A stretch of DNA of 64,000 bases from Lanius collurio (GCA_020086605.1 JACBWW010000020.1:17266776-17330775); one strand, 5' to 3'; shown: positions 1-14,965, counted from the first letter of the stretch. Notes: a model not told the origin generated them from the letters alone. Program-made: numbers and translations.

Positions 1-3000
1 CAAATCACTGCAACAAATATCAGGAGTTCAATATCAATTTCATGTCCTACTCTGAAAAGACAACAAAATTGCACAGTCACAAACCACTGAGAAATAAAAG
101 ATCTGCAGAATGTATTCCTTTCTAAGGCCATAGAAATCCATACATAGAAAACTGGTAATAATAATTTAAAGTCAATATAAGTATTTAAGATAAACTACAT
201 GCACAAACATGCATTTTATCCTTTTGTTTTCCAAAGCAGACAAACCAATACACAGAGCTATTAAGAGGGAAAAAGAGATCACAAGGCAAGAGACTTAGGT
301 ATTTTAAAAGAGGAGTAAAAATAAAAACCCAACCCAACAAAACCCACCTTCTCTTACCAGAATTTCTCTCTAAACTCACTGCACTTCTCTACCAGGGTTT
401 ATTTCTCAAACCGGTAGAATTAGCAGTCAGATGATCCTGTTGTGATATTTAAACTCCTGGCCACCTTCATCCTGTCCATGCCATAAAAACTGAGTATATC
501 ATACACCTTTCAGTTAACACACAAAAGAGGGCAAGCAGGTCCTCAGTGCACCTTTCTGACTTCCTCTGAGCCTTTGCATTTGTGATTGAGAACGGCATAT
601 CAGTTTTCCTGAAAACCATCCACAGTTAACGCTTTGTTTCAGTGTTCAACAACTCCCTCCAACCATTTCTCAGGGCCTGCTTCTCTTACAGTTACCAACA
701 ACAATCAAACATGCCATGCTTTTTTTTTTTTCTATGATAACAAGGACAGAAGAGAGCCACAACTGAAATAACAAAGGTACACAGCCAATTCTCCTTGTGT
801 CAGACAAGTGACCCACAGAAGCATTGTGCTCGTGGTTCTCCCACTTCCCAGCCTCAAGGCAGGCAGACACCAGCCTGCACCTACAACAGGGCACACTGGT
901 AGTTTTGTCAGTTCCACTGCACCCAGGTGTAATAGCACTGTGACTGCACTGTGTGACCCCCTCCAAAAGCTCTGACTGTGGCTCTTACACTGCGACAACC
1001 CTGGCATCTAGACTTCAAGAGTAAAAGACTTAGGGAAAGTCTTGCGTGTCTCTGCAGATGAAGGTTAACTTATCTTTATTTTCACAAAGCTAAACAGAGA
1101 AAAACAGCAGCTGCAGATGCACATGTAGTTCTGAGTAAGCAAAGATTTTTCACATGGCCTGCACTGCAGTATCCCTTGTGCTAGGCAAGATTTCTGCTGA
1201 ACAAGGATACAGAGGCACACAACAGATCTGTCTGTATTCTAAATCAGCAGAGCACAAGACATTTCTAATACAGAATCATTTAGAAGCTTTAATCTTCCTC
1301 TTGCAGTGAATCTATATTGACAGTTTTTGTTTTTAATCCACAGGACCTTAGCATCCCTCTAGTGCATGGATTCATTTTCTAGCAGTACCACAATGTCCCA
1401 CGGTAAAGTAGCTCTCAGAAGCAAGATAAGTGCAAGAGCAAAGACAGTCATACAGTTAAAGCTACTGAATATTTCTGGGAACACCAGATTTATCCCTAAA
1501 GTTCTGACATGAAACAAGATTTTTATGCTAAACAGACTAAAGTATTTTTTTAGAAAGTTCTGAGCAAGGACAAAGAAAAAAAAATAAACAGTATGTAACA
1601 ATAAATCACCAGAGAGCACCAGAGCAAGTATGCACTTAGAAGCCCAATTCAATTTCAAGTCAGTCTTCGGATTGCTTGGCTTTGCAGTTTTGATGTGGTT
1701 CTTTCACTGTATTTTATGCAACTTAAATCACACAGCATACATTGATAATCAGGGAGGAATTTCCCCAGCGTTATTCAGGTAAAGTCTGATTGCTTCTTCT
1801 GTTTCCAGATGGTGACCAAAAGCCTACTAAAACGCTTGCAAGTTAACCTGCTGAAGAAACACGGCATGTGTGTCTGATTACAAGTTAGTATAAACACCTC
1901 ACAATAAAATCTTAACCTGTACCTTTCCTGCTGCAGCTGTGATGAATCCTTTCCTGCTTTCTAAAAAATCTTGCTTAGGATCAAGGCACTTTCACATCAT
2001 CATTGAGGTGCTCACTGCTTTGCCAGAAGACACCAGCATACAAGGGCAGAAACCAAGCACAAGGGAAAAACTACCCCAGCCACCAGCCATTTAAAACCTC
2101 AACCCATCCCTGAAGCAGCTGTGGAAATGCTGGCAATTACCTCAGAAACAAGAAGCAGCTGGGTTCCATTCCCAATCTTTACAAAGCAAACAAGGAGAGG
2201 GAGGGTCTTATATAATGAATTGGGTTGGGAGTGGTGGGAGAACAAGTGATGTTGGGGGAAAGTATAGCATTCAAAGGTGGTCAATGTACAGTTGGACAAT
2301 CTCTCTGAAGGGCCTTGTGGTTAGTTACTGATGGAGTGGGGGAGAGTACAGCCTCAGTTTAAAAAAGAAGTGTGTTATCAGAATAGAGATACTGAATGTG
2401 GGTGTATGAGTTAGGCATGGTTTCTTTGGGAAACACCAGTAAGAGCCTGGTGGTAGTCATGACTAAAGAAAGACAGTCTGGAGGTGGGTCTCTGTGTTTT
2501 GTTTATTTTATCTGCTTCTTCCAAGACACCCAGCAGATGGAGGGAAAAAAAAAAAAGATCAGAGGAATTTTTTTCTACCTGCCCTTTATCTTCCTAGCAC
2601 ACAGTGATATATCTGTAGTTGCCATGTGTATGGTTAATAATGGAGCTTTGAAAAATAGGAAGGTCTTAAGATGAAAAGAATCACTTGGTAAAGTATTATC
2701 AATGTTCATCTTGTGTTTTGTTGGTTATGTGCAGGGACTGATCTTGCCTGTATAATGATTGATTTGCAAGTTTGCAACTGGAAATACCATTTGTACAGAG
2801 AACACATATATTTGCATGCGTGGTTCTGTAGGTAGTAGTAAAACCACTGTGAGCTCACAGCCCTATGAGCCATTCAGGGCCATATGATACTGCAGTCATA
2901 CACATGCAGATAACTGGGATTCCCCTTTAAAAAGTGAGAAACGTTTTTACTTTTCTTTCAAGTATGACTGTTCTGCATGATCCTTACTCTTTGTGACTGG

Positions 3001-6000
3001 TAATTATGCATTCAACATCCATATATGCTACATTCTCATGAGGAGAATTATGGTGTGCTGGGGTGTATCAGGAAGAGCATTGCCAGCAGGTCACCTCCTT
3101 ATAGGAATTCACATAACTCTATCCTTTCTGGTATATACTGGTTTCACAACAGGTAAGCAGGAAGAAATGTAACACTTCTCATTGCTGGATGAGCTATATG
3201 GTCTTGATTTGAAATAAAAGTATTCTACCTCCCTGTCCTAAACTTTTTATAATATGTTGTAAATATACATTTGAAAGAGGTTAAGGAGATATCTTCTAAC
3301 AAGTTTCAAACAGCTCACAGTAGTACTTACTAAGAAGAGAATGCTAAAGGTCATTTGAACTGTCATGGGTAATTTTCCCATTTTTTATTTCCATAGAGTA
3401 TTCTTCATTTTCACTAGGCATGTTAAAAATATTAATCTGCTAATATGTCCTGCAGATTCACACCATAGATGATGCTCTTTAACTATAATCAGCTGTACAA
3501 CACATTTTACAAAGAAACAGGGAAAGTACAGGCAAATCTGACCAAGTGTCTCCATTTAAAATAACACTGTCAACCCCAGGTCATTCGGTCTTTTATGGAA
3601 GAAGAGGAACTCGGGAAATCTATTTTCCATTCTCTGGCTTGATACAGCTGTTAGTGCTGTAGCTAAAAGCTGGTATTCATCTTTGAAGATAAGCTGCCCA
3701 CATGTGTCTCTGGGGTTAGCCAGATGGTCGGAGCACGCTGCTGGTGCACAACTGCAGTGTTAGTACAGCCTGAGTGGAACTAATGGGCAGAAGCGTGGGT
3801 GGGATCCTCAATGACTTAAACATTTGTTTCTTTTTTCTTAGTTAGATGATACTGGTGGTCCACGCAGGCTAACAAACCTTAGCTTCAATTAAGGTTGTGG
3901 GTTTCACACTTTTTTTGTGATGTGTGGGTACCAGCAGCTTGCCTTGTCCCACGTCACCATCAGATATGCTGTACTCTTTACCTAAGCCACATCTAAAAGT
4001 ATATTTTGTACTTCCCACAAAAGTAAAACTGGGCTAAGACTTCTCATATAGTTAATATGTTTATAATATACTCTTTAGAGGGTAGATATGCCCTCATTTA
4101 ACAAGGATGTACTGAATATTGATTAAAACAGCCTTGCAGTTAAAAAATAAAAGCTATGTTTTATATCTTATTGGTTAGCTTGGCAATGCAGTTAAACAAG
4201 AACCCTGCACTGAGCACTACAAATTCATATGTGATTTTTTCTGCAATTGGTGCTTCACCACTATTTTGTCTAAAGCATGTAATGTTGTTTAATGATGTTA
4301 CCAAAATTCTGAGAGACAGCAATAGGGAAGGGAATGTAAAATCTCACAGGAGGACAAGAGCACAGAAACCAGTGAAGTAAGCAAACAACAAGAGCCCAAA
4401 CAACCTGGCTGTTTTCTGTCAGAAGCAGGCTGAAACTGACTTCTGAAGAAAACAAACCAAACCTTTCTGTTCCTCCAGCATTCTGCCTCATCCACAGAGA
4501 ATCTGTTCACATTACACAAAGCTTCTTGAAAAGAAAGAAAGTTTTCTGTACCACTAAAGTCCATTAATCCTATGGGAAAAAAAAACCCTCTCCTCCTGGG
4601 TGTTGTTTAGTCTTACATAAATCAGTATTTTAAGCACTTTACAACTTAGTAGTTTTTTTGCCTTACCACTTCAAAATGGCATCCCACAAAATATCAGCTT
4701 AAGTACAAGAGTACTTAATTAGGAGGTACTTCAATCATTCAAATTTCATTTATTATACTAAAAGTTAACCTGAAACTAAAATCATACACCCTTCATTTAA
4801 TAGGTACTTTACACTTTTCCACAATTTCTCTTTTCAACACTAAGAAAACATGAAAAGAGTTGGACTGATTTCTTAGGAATAGGAACTGTCTACAGTTTCA
4901 GCAGATCTACATCCGCTTATAGCCTGAACCACAAAACTTATATTTGTCATTGTCACTCCTAACTTTCAGCTTATGTTTTCCACAGTTAAATTCACGAGTT
5001 AGATGCCACAGGCCCTGCAGAAAATTATGTAATACATTGTAAAGGGAGAATTAGGAGTACTTGAATGGAACTTGCAATTGTGAGCACAGTGACTGGAGAG
5101 ACGCTGAACACAACACCCTGGGAACGCCAGAGAGAAGTATGGTTCTAATTCAGCCTTCTCTGAGACACAGGTTCTTCCTTGTAGCTTGAGTTAATCTCCT
5201 CTCTCTGAGTTGCACAGCCTAGAAATTCTCCCCAAGATGATGGCCACTGGACAACATTTCTCATTTCAAGTTTAGCAGAAGAAGAGCAGGGGGTTGTGGC
5301 TCTTCTCTCCACAGACACAGATACAGTCTTATGGCTTAAGCCAATTTCTGAAAAGAAGTATTTTACTTTGATTCCACTTTTCCAGCATGCATGCCTGCCT
5401 TCTGCATACAAAACCTTATTTACCACATTTAAAACTGTCTCCTAGCCCTCCTTTTGCCTTTCTATTACCCAAAAACATGGGACACAGAATGAACACATTT
5501 GCCTTGGTTAATTTTTATTTTAGAGGGCCCCAAAAAGAAACCCCATAAGGATTTGTTGTCACCTTTCACTACTGTAGTAATTCATATTCTGTACTGTTCA
5601 TAAGTAAACCTCCAGTAATGTTAGTCTTCTGTCTATTCTCCAACTCTTTTATTAAACATGAAGAATGTGGGTAAAGCCTGTCTTATATTTACATGAGTTG
5701 CAATAACTTTCTACTCTTTTTCTGACACAGACAAAATATCTTCCAAACTATTCCTAACATTGACAGGAGGAGGAAAGTAGCTCTTCAAACCTTCAAAACC
5801 CAGTATTTTTCTAAAGCTTTCAGGTAAATAGCACTGAAATGCTTGGTATGCATCAAAGCAATCAAAAAAGTTTTGAAAAAATAAAAACTGTCCATAGGAA
5901 ATGTTTTTGTCTTAGTTTGGATAATGAAAAATGACCACAAGTCATTGCAGGGAAGCATTGATCTTTCAAATTCTCTGTAGGACACCAGTATGGTAGAGCA

Positions 6001-7817
6001 CAGAAATCAAGGTGTCACCAAAAAGCAGGAAGCCATCTGTCCCTGTCTCCTACTGGTAGAAAGTTTTCCAGTGACTATGAAGGGTAGCAGGCCTGCTCCT
6101 GAAGGTGATGGCCTCAGAACATATAGACCCTGTGGTCAGTAAAAATCCTGAGATACAGCAGTAGGTTTTTACATTGTTTCATATGATATCTGTAGAATTT
6201 TCCAATTTTTAGGAGAAAACTTCAGCAAACTCATCCTTCTGGGGTCATGCTGAAGTCAGAGGTGTTACAGCATGAATTATTTCAAATATGAGAAGCTAAG
6301 TAGCATTGGATCTTAGTTATTCTAGGTAGTGACAGTATTCATTATGTCCCTGACATATGGCTATGTTTGAGACCTACTCATAATTATATCTGTAAGCAAC
6401 TATCAGGCTTATTTGTAGTCAGTTAAAACAAGCAAAGTTTGATGCCTACCAATATATTACAATATTTCCAAGACACATTATTAATGATAAACAGCAGCTG
6501 TGAAAGTGAAGTCCCTCCAAGTAAATGCAGAAGGCATCTTTCTTGGCAATTATTTGTCAGACTGGACTCTGGAGACAGCAGAGGCTTGAATGCAAATGAT
6601 GAACTGCACAGCAGCCCACTGTGTGTCTGTAGCCTTGGGAAGGGCAGGCACAACCCTGACTTTTAAACAAGGACACATAAACAGAGCCAAAATGCTGAAA
6701 GCCATCATTATAAAGCCTGAGACAAAATGTAACAACAACAACAAACAGTTGGGTAACCTTTTGAAGTGGATATACTCCTCTTTCAATGTTTTCTGAATCT
6801 CCTTAAATTTTGATTGGCTTTAGATTTGAAAGCAGTTGGCAGACAGTCAAAATTTAAAATTGATGAAGTACAATTGGTCTGTTCATGGGATGCTTGGAAA
6901 AGAAAATAATGATCTTTCAGACAAAAATGTTCTGAGGAAGCTAAGCCTCCATGTCAACAGATAAGAAAGCAAACAGTGGTACCGAAATGACTGGAACAAA
7001 CCATATTTAAAAGAAAGGTTTGCCCTGCAGGAATTGTAGTAAATTCAGAGGGGTCTGTATTTGGTGATCTTTAGGATATTCTTTTATGCTTCCAGCATAT
7101 GCTGGAAGTATAACAAAGTCCAGGGGCCATACCTAATTTGTATAAATTGCATTAGTCCAGAGGGGAGAGTTGAAAATCTGCAGCTCATAGCATAGAAGAA
7201 TGATCCCTGTATTGATCCAAAAATTTTAAAATGTCAGACCTGCTTAGCACAGGCTTTTAGACCACTCTCTCCCCCCCGTCCCCCGTCCCCCCCCCCAAAA
7301 AAAAGAGGGGAAAAACCCAACATCAAAATACCAAAAAACCATCAAACCACTGTTGAGGTGGCTTTGACTTGCGGACCAGTTCAAGAAGGCACACAAAATA
7401 CATGTTGAGTTAGCCACCCCCGGGCAAGATGTGGGCTAGTGCTGAATCACTCTGTGTCTATCACTTACTGTCCTCCCTGAATGAAAAGCAGTGAACCCAA
7501 TGGGACAACTACTGGGTTCTGGCTCAGCAAATTACTTGGCCTTCGTATCTCCTCTGGGTCCTGAGGGCAACAGGAGATTGAAGAAGCACACGACTTCTGC
7601 AGTACTGGGGCTTGAATTTGTATATCAAATTTGATCTACTTTTGCATCTGGATGACACATCGTTGTTGATGTCAGAGCAGAGCAAAGTGTGAGACAGAAA
7701 AACTGAGGTGTGTAACAGTGTCACTCCAACTGTCAGCTACCCGATGACTCAGAAAATTTGTCCTGTATTCAATAACATGGCCAACAAGATTTGGTGACCG
7801 GTGTGAAAGAAGGTAAA
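1..7817. other. non-coding spacer, left end
   Basis: AT-rich DNA without a supportable gene. Open frames here are all under about 100 codons, lack recognisable domains, and are not flanked by coherent splice sites. Homopolymer runs (for example the T run near 720) and short A/C-rich patches are present. In other vertebrates the neighbour on this side of CHIC2 is LNX1, but its RING-finger exon (a C-x2-C / C-x-H zinc pattern in a frame over 100 codons) was not seen. Confidence 0.6.
7271..7296. repeat. C-rich tract, minus-strand G-quadruplex potential
   Basis: Three C runs of 7, 5 and 10 bases are separated by GT dinucleotides and followed directly by an A8 run. The last C run can be split, so the minus strand can supply four G3+ runs, which satisfies the usual G-quadruplex rule. 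It lies in non-coding spacer and may be a mutable low-complexity site. Confidence 0.7.
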
Positions 7818-8036
7818 TATAAGGAAGAATTAGTTTTGTGTGGGTGGTGAGACCCTGGAACAGGCTACCCAAAGAAACCATGGATGTCCCATCACTGGAA
7901 CGGTTCTATGTCATTTTACAGGGCTTTGAGCAATCTGGTCTAGTGAAACATGTTCCTGTCCATCCCACAGAAGGGATGGAACACAGGCTTTTTGAAGGTC
8001 CCTTACAACCAAACCATTTTGTGATTTTACTGTATT
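7818..8036 (+). mobile_element. CR1 LINE 3'-end fragment (sense on plus)
   Basis: The stretch shows the conserved end of CR1: the sense-strand GGTGAGACCCTGGAACAGG segment, then CCCAAAGAAACCATGGATG, then the GGGCTTTGAGCAATCTGGTC segment and a diverged AAGGTCCCTTACAACC motif near the 3' terminus. An 81-codon open frame at 7838-8083 overlaps it. The beginning corresponds to the last codons of the CR1 reverse-transcriptase ORF and the rest to the 3' UTR. The terminal ATTCTATGAT repeats are decayed, which suggests an old copy. It is 5' truncated, as nearly all CR1 copies are. CR1 identity is firm; subfamily was not determined. Confidence 0.85.
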
Positions 8037-11000
8037 GGAGGATGAAAACTGCAGTACTCTGTGGGGAAGGGTCTGTGACGTAGGGTTACACCTTTGGCAT
8101 GCCTAAGCCAAATTGGCATCTGTCAAAAGGAGTAATTCCTTGAGTAAAAATGGCAATAATAGCTTCCTTTTCCTTTCCTGACAATAAGTGCTGTTAAAAA
8201 TAGGGGACTTACAAGCCTGCTCCAGGTGAACCAATGTCCCTTTTGATCAGCCAAGCAACAGCTTGCAGGGGCACCAGCCAGTGTGCTGAGCCAAAGGCTG
8301 GCTTTTCTTCATCAGGAATGGAGGAGCAGGGGCAGGATTAAGTGAAGGATCTATTCTTATGGGTTTATTGGTGTTCTGCTGGAATCATCTGCACAGGTTG
8401 GGCAGTAAAGGGAGGGCAGCAGGCAGTGTGTGTAATGTGTGGGGAGCTGGGGAGTGGATGGAAAATCTGTAACTAATAGGCATCTTTTCATCTTTCTCAC
8501 TCTGTTTTCTTTCCAGTGGTGCCCAGATAGGGGACAAATCTTCCCATAAGCAGTAATCCTTTAGAAAGTGCTCAAGTATGGCTATTACTTAACTTCCTGA
8601 TTAGTAGCAATCACCACCTGCTACTTCTGCTCCACATTGTCCAGCATAATGGAAGTGTTCATTTCCCTGGCTGTGAAAAAGTAATGGGAGGGGAGTCCCT
8701 CTTCCCTGTTTAAGAAAAAAGAGCAACAGTCCCTCCTTTTCTTCTGTAACTAATCCCAGACTATATTTATCCAAGAAAACAAAATTTTATTTCTGATAAC
8801 AAATAGCTGGATAAGGTAGATTATGGTTACTTTATAAACTCCCCAAACAAACCAAAATAAAAACAACAAAAAACCCAAATCACAAAAGTAATCATTACAA
8901 TTTCTTTGAACTAATTAAGGGTTCCTGCTGCAGGTTTTTTTTATTGCCCGCCTATGCCTTTGAGATCCCAGAAAGCACCAAGCAAAGACAATATATCAAT
9001 ATTTTTGACAGCTCAAACATGCAAAGACTTTGCAAAGACTTCTGCTTTCTTCAAACCTTACAAGCTGAAGCTGCCAAGAGAGCTGCACATGTTGCCTTGA
9101 AAGACAGCTGTTAAAACAGTCCCCTTTGATCAAAATTCTTCCATGTTTATAGCTAGAGCAAGAGAAAGTATTATAGGATTTTCTTAGCACAGACTGAAAA
9201 TCATAAAAAGAATGAAACTTGCAAAACCTGAAAAGTGCATTTGTCATGAGCGGGCATAACTTTTGAAATGTCAGTTAAAAGGAGACAACCCATGAATAGA
9301 CTATGAGGATTTTTCAGACTTTCTATTTCCCTAAAGTCCTCTTTTGTTTTACACTGGGAGTGGTGGTGTCCCTTCCTAGAGAAGCACAGGCAGGCAGTAG
9401 ATTAGTCCTTATTTAGATGGTAAGTTCCAGCCTATTTGAATTGTATTAAGCATTCTCCTTACTTCTGTGGGATTTGTCATAAATCTTGAGTAAATATACT
9501 TAGCACAATCTCAAAGACTGAAGTTTTGATTTCTCAGAGGGCTCAAATCTTTAAGCCTTAAAACTTCTCTTGTTTAAGAGAGATAAAGCAAAAGAATCTA
9601 CTTGTCAAAACAAACACGGGGTAAAAAACGGCCAGTACAACCCTAGACTTTATCTCAATGGGAAGTGGCACTCATTCGGGACTGTTCCATAGCATTCTTT
9701 GCCCAGGACTGAAATCTATTATAGGAATTAGTATTGCCCCTTAAAATGGTAGCATCACTAAGAAGCAAATGAATCCTACTCTCTTTCCCTCTTTTCCTAT
9801 CCATTCTTCCTCTTCTAAACAGTATTCAAAGGTTTCTTCAAAGGTCTTCATCCTATCTTTGTTGCCATGGTCTCTCACAGAGTTGAAACAACATTTTCAA
9901 AACTAATGCCTGCTCTAAATGCATTGTTATTGGAATGCTGAGTCAGTTCTCTGCTGACTAGGGTGAAAGAAAGAAAATCTTTGAAAATCAGTTTTAACAT
10001 TCAACTAACCTGAATGGGAAAAAGCAAGACATCTATATGCCACTAGACAGAAGCAAAACTTTTCAGGGGTGAGATGCCTTGTATTTTGGAAAGAAAACCA
10101 AACTCTCTCTAGGTTTTTTTGTGTCAGCTATGCTGATTTTACTCTTTCTTTTTATTCATACCAGACCTGAGAAAGACAATTGCTTCTCAGAAGGGAAAAA
10201 AAAAAAACCAAAAAAAACCCGAAGAAGAATCCTGTTGATTAACACATACCTCCCTCCCAACTAAATCCTTGCTGTGGGAGTGACAGAGGATGCTTGGTAT
10301 GCAGTTGTGACAGGCGGGGCTAGTTTTGGCACGGCTGAAATGAGTAGGGGGAAATGATGAAGAAGCGCCATTATTTCTAAGGGAACTAACAAGATATTTT
10401 GCTTGTATTCAGCTTCTCTGTTTGCCTCTCCTGTTTAACTACTTGCACATTCTTTGAAATAAGGACCATCTCTAGAACACATATTTGTACAGCACAAAGG
10501 GAAACAAGCTTACTTTTCTAATTCAAACTTTTAAGCTTTATTATATAAATGAGACCATCTATTTGCTATGTAAATTAAAGCACTGCACACTCTACACACA
10601 TTTCAAGGAAGGACAATCTTTGTCACGGACTTGCCTACATCAACTTAAATTGTTTTTATATGCCTGGCTTCAATTTTTTTGAGATCTTTTGAACATCTGT
10701 CCTTAGCCCGTGGTCTGGCATGGCATGCTAAATTCTGTATATTTGTTCATTACTCCCAAGGGAGGAATTTACATGAAAATTCTGCTGGTCTAATTATATG
10801 CCTCAGCTAGAAAAACTATTCATCTGTCCGCAGCAAATTTCACCTTTATGAAACAGATTATGACTTTGCCAGAAACTTTCTGGACATTGTAACAATGATG
10901 GTTTTACAGCCTACATTTGTAATATGGGTCATAAACTGAATTGAAGGGGAAAAATAACCCTTAGAACACTACAGTGCTTTTGAAAACAACCCTTCACCTT

Positions 11001-14000
11001 TGGGGAAAAAAACCCCCACAGTTTAATGGGGAAAGATGTTTGCAGCAGCTTATTAATGATAAAATGTAGCTTCCCCTGCTACTTGTATCTCCTGGAGTCA
11101 GGGAGTTCAGGTTGTGAATGAGGAAAAGCTCAACAAGGATCTGAAAACAGCACGTGTTGGGTCTCAGTCTCTGAGATACTTGTAGGACTGAATACTGGAA
11201 GTGTTTCAAGGTGACAGGATGTAGAAAGAAGAATAAATGGGGCAAGAGTTCTTCCCATAAATTAAAAATCATGAGTGGGAAAGTGCAATCCCATAGGATG
11301 AAGATGAATACACCAAAACAGAGCTGGTGATCTTGGGATTTGCAGTTTTCAAAGCTGTCCACATTTTAGAAGTTTTAAAGGTATTTATAAAGAGATGAAC
11401 GCAGACTGCACATTGTGTGTACACTTCTCCTGCTCCTCTCCCCCCAGTTTTCTCCATGACCACGTTGTTTTTTTTTCCTCCATGATTTTAATTCACATAA
11501 CTCTCCCCTTCTCATTTCTAACACCCTTCTCTCCTGGTCTTTTGAATTTACTTTTTTTTCTTTCTATGCTCCTTGCTCATAATTTGCTAATTTTCTCTAA
11601 ACTTTACTTTTCCATGTTCTCCTAAATTCCACACTGCCAAAACTTTCATATTCCCCTTTTCTAGTCTATTCTTGGCTTTACAGTCTTTTAAAACACTGTT
11701 TACATACTGCTGCTGGGGCTTCTTGCCTTTTAAAGTCTTCCTCTATATATTTATGTTCTCCTATCAGCCCTATCAACCCATCAATTCTATTGCCTAATCT
11801 ACCACACACACTTCTTCCTAATCAGTATCATAACCTGAAATCCATTTCTCCAAATAACTTCCCTTTTGGATACCTGTGCTAGACATCTGCATTAATATTT
11901 TCACTTTCCATGGCTTGGATCCTTCTAAGTTCATTTATTTTCTGACCAATATCTCCTTTTTAAAAGAGTACATTCTCTGAGCTCCTAAGTATGTACCTCA
12001 TTATCCTCATCTTCTTCCTAAATGGGCTGCTCTTTTTTTTTTTTTCCCCAACTTGACTAAAATATCTTCCCTTTTTGTATCCATCACAGTGGCATCAGAG
12101 AGCCTAATGACAAGAATGAAACAGAAAGCACTCTCTGCTTGCCAGCCTGGGCTTCCCCTGCCATGTTACTTCCTCATAGCTTGTGGACTTTCTGTGGAAA
12201 TTGTATCTTCCCTAGCGATCCATCAGTGGGATTCACAGAGCCATGGGCATAGGAGGGCAGTGCCTCTTGCACTGCCTGCCCAACGCACTTCTGCTGTGGG
12301 CTTTCACTCCTGATGAGTTGCACCAGAAGAGGAAGAGTTATCCTCATCCCCATCCTCAGAGCACAGCTGGCTCTGTCCTCTTCCTCAGGCAGATTCACTG
12401 ACTGCCACGGCACAACCTTTGGCACAAAGTGAGGCAGGATTTGGCCCCAAATCAAATACCTCACCAATGTGTCATACGAGTTAGCATGAGTGTCTGTGCT
12501 GGGGAAGGGCTAAGAGCTAGAATAGCAAGGGTATTTCAGGTCAGGCCTGAGGCGAATTAGCAGACAAGTTGTGAAGCTTACACAACATGTGGCCACATTA
12601 TGTGTGGCTCCAGTCAGCGCTAATAGCCTGTCATTGAGCTCCACGTTTAAACAATTTGAGCAAACAGCAAACACAGAGGATGGGAGGAGGGAAAAAGACC
12701 TTCGAGGAATAAGAAAGATCAGGCTACTTAGTATACTTGACAAGCAAATATTGTAGCAGTGAGGACAACGGAGTATCTATTAGGCAGTTAGAGACACAAC
12801 CCAGTTCCTACCATGTAAAAGTAACATTATACAAACCCAAAAATATGCAATTTTTCCAATTTTAAAATTCACTTGGCTAGCAGTTTTTCAAGCTACAGTG
12901 GAAACCAGTTGTTGGTTTAGCCTGTATCTGATCATGTGCATTTTAACAGAGAAAAAAATAAAATAGATATGGTTTTGGTTTAGCAGCAAGGAAATTAAAA
13001 AGGGGGGGAACAGAAAGAAAAAGAAAAAAAAAACAGTTTTAGTAACAACAAAGAGTAAACTTCAACCATATCCACACAAATAACATTGATACCAGTGTTG
13101 GAAAGTAAATATAAAACATTTTATAACAGAACTTAGAAACCATACTCCACTGTTTAGTGTAAAAATAATAGCCTTTCGAGCCAGTTCTGTTAGAGTGCTT
13201 ATTTAATCCAGTGCAGAATTGGCTAAGAAACCATCCACTCTACCATGGGAATGCTTAGCTCAGTATCTGGTAGGTTGCCAGCCATTTAAAATGTTTTTGT
13301 GTTGGTTTAATGATTGTTCCCATGAGCACTGATGGTAAGGGTTGACATTAATTAAAATACTAAGTCATCAGAGCTTGCATTGTAGCAAGAGAAAGAATAG
13401 GCTGGATCCAATTGTCTTCAAGGTTTCTTCGGCCTTCCACATTTTTCTCTTAGCTGCATCATACGTGCCAAGTATCCTTTTAGGTGAGGTGTAACAATGT
13501 AAACAGACTGCCTCCACAAATATAATCTTTGTAAGTTTTTCATATACTTCCATTTAACTGATTAGAGGACAGTCATTAAAATCCGCTAATCATGTAATGT
13601 GGCTGTGTTCTGAATGCTAAACAAAATGCCTTAATGAAAGAGGATTTTAAAACAGTGTCTGCTTCTCAATTTATTTTTACTGTGTACTCAATAGCACACA
13701 ATATAGTACGAATTCTGGGCCTTATTCTCATTAACCTCAAAACTCATTATCTCATATAAAAATAGTCCATAGAGGTCCTTTCCATAGGTATGAAAAGAAC
13801 AAATTAGAGATGTATTTTGGCACACACTCTGGACACATGATGAAGTATTGCACTTAGAACTGTGAAATTAAATCAGAATAGCATAAAATTCTGAGTAAGA
13901 TCCACTGCTAAAATGATTTTTGCATTATTCAAACAAATTAGTTATCCTTATTCATTTTTCTCATTTTATTAAACAGTTACTTAAGATCCATATCTTCAAA

Positions 14001-14959
14001 GGCACACAAATAGGAAAAGTCACTTAAGACCTGGAATCTTCAAAAGGCCCCCTCAAAAATGAGTAAAGAGGCTGAGTTCTTCTACTCTCATCTATCCAGC
14101 AAGTCTGTCTTTTCAGCTTCCTGGTAGGATAATACTCCAGAGAGCAAGAATGCAAGACAAAGTTTATTCTACATATAACATGATCAATAACCTAAGAATA
14201 AAGACTTCCAGCTTGACCAATGTGAAGAAGCAAGCTGAGCCTACATAAATGCAATGGGACATTTTCACAGTAAGCAATATATATTGTAAAGGAGACTGCT
14301 GGTCTCCTAAAAGATAGAGCAACCCTTTCTATATATAAATAGCATTTTCTCCTTTGGATCAGCAGTCACATGAATCTGCAACTTTGGGTCACCTCTACCT
14401 TGGTGAAGACCAAAATCTAAATGAGTGCCTGAAAGCAGTTACCATCCCAGCTCATTCACCAGCACATAGCACGGTGCTCACACGGCTTCCCATCACACCA
14501 GGGGGCTGTGTAAGGGAAATCCTCATCTCTGAATATCTGCAACCACCACTGTGTGTTGCACATACAAACATTGCCCCTTTACCTTGTTTGTGGACAGACA
14601 CAGACCTTCTCCGCTGCCCTGCTGTCAAACAGGGGCAGGTGTTTTAGACCACCACAGGCAGATTTCAGTGACGGCAAACCCTGGAATATGTGAACACTCG
14701 TTGGTTTTTTGGTGTGAATGTTCTCTGAATAATCTTCTCATATAAATATAATACCTGGTCTTTGAGTCATTCAGGAGCTTATCTATGTAATGCAGAAGAG
14801 CCAGAGCAGGCAACGGAGGTCGTTATTGTTGTATGTACACGAGGGCAGGAGGCCTAATGTCCTCCTGAGGCTTGTCTTCAGTGGAGCCATTCATGGACAC
14901 AAAGTTAAAAGGCATTCGGTGGTTTTAAATTATTCTTTTTATTTTAAACTCTTGGGTTT
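8037..14959. other. non-coding spacer
   Basis: No gene is supported. The segment holds an A/C-rich patch around 8835-8885, an A-rich run near 10196-10218, a long pyrimidine-biased block at 11400-12060 (listed separately) and a purine-rich run at 13000-13035. The 122-codon minus-strand frame at 10994-11362 and the 97-codon frames at 12174-12467 and 14354-14647 show no domain, no biased codon use and no partner exons, so they are treated as chance frames. Confidence 0.6.
11400..12060. repeat. pyrimidine-biased low-complexity block
   Basis: For about 650 bases the plus strand is dominated by C and T, with many short CTTCT, TTTTCC and CCCCTTTTC words and a long T run before TTTCCCC at about 12030-12050. 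It is not a simple short-period microsatellite. A smaller similar block lies at 52720-52920. Such strand asymmetry can come from a decayed polypyrimidine repeat or from transcription-linked mutation bias; the sequence alone does not decide. Confidence 0.55.
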
Positions 14960-14965
14960 AGGTTC

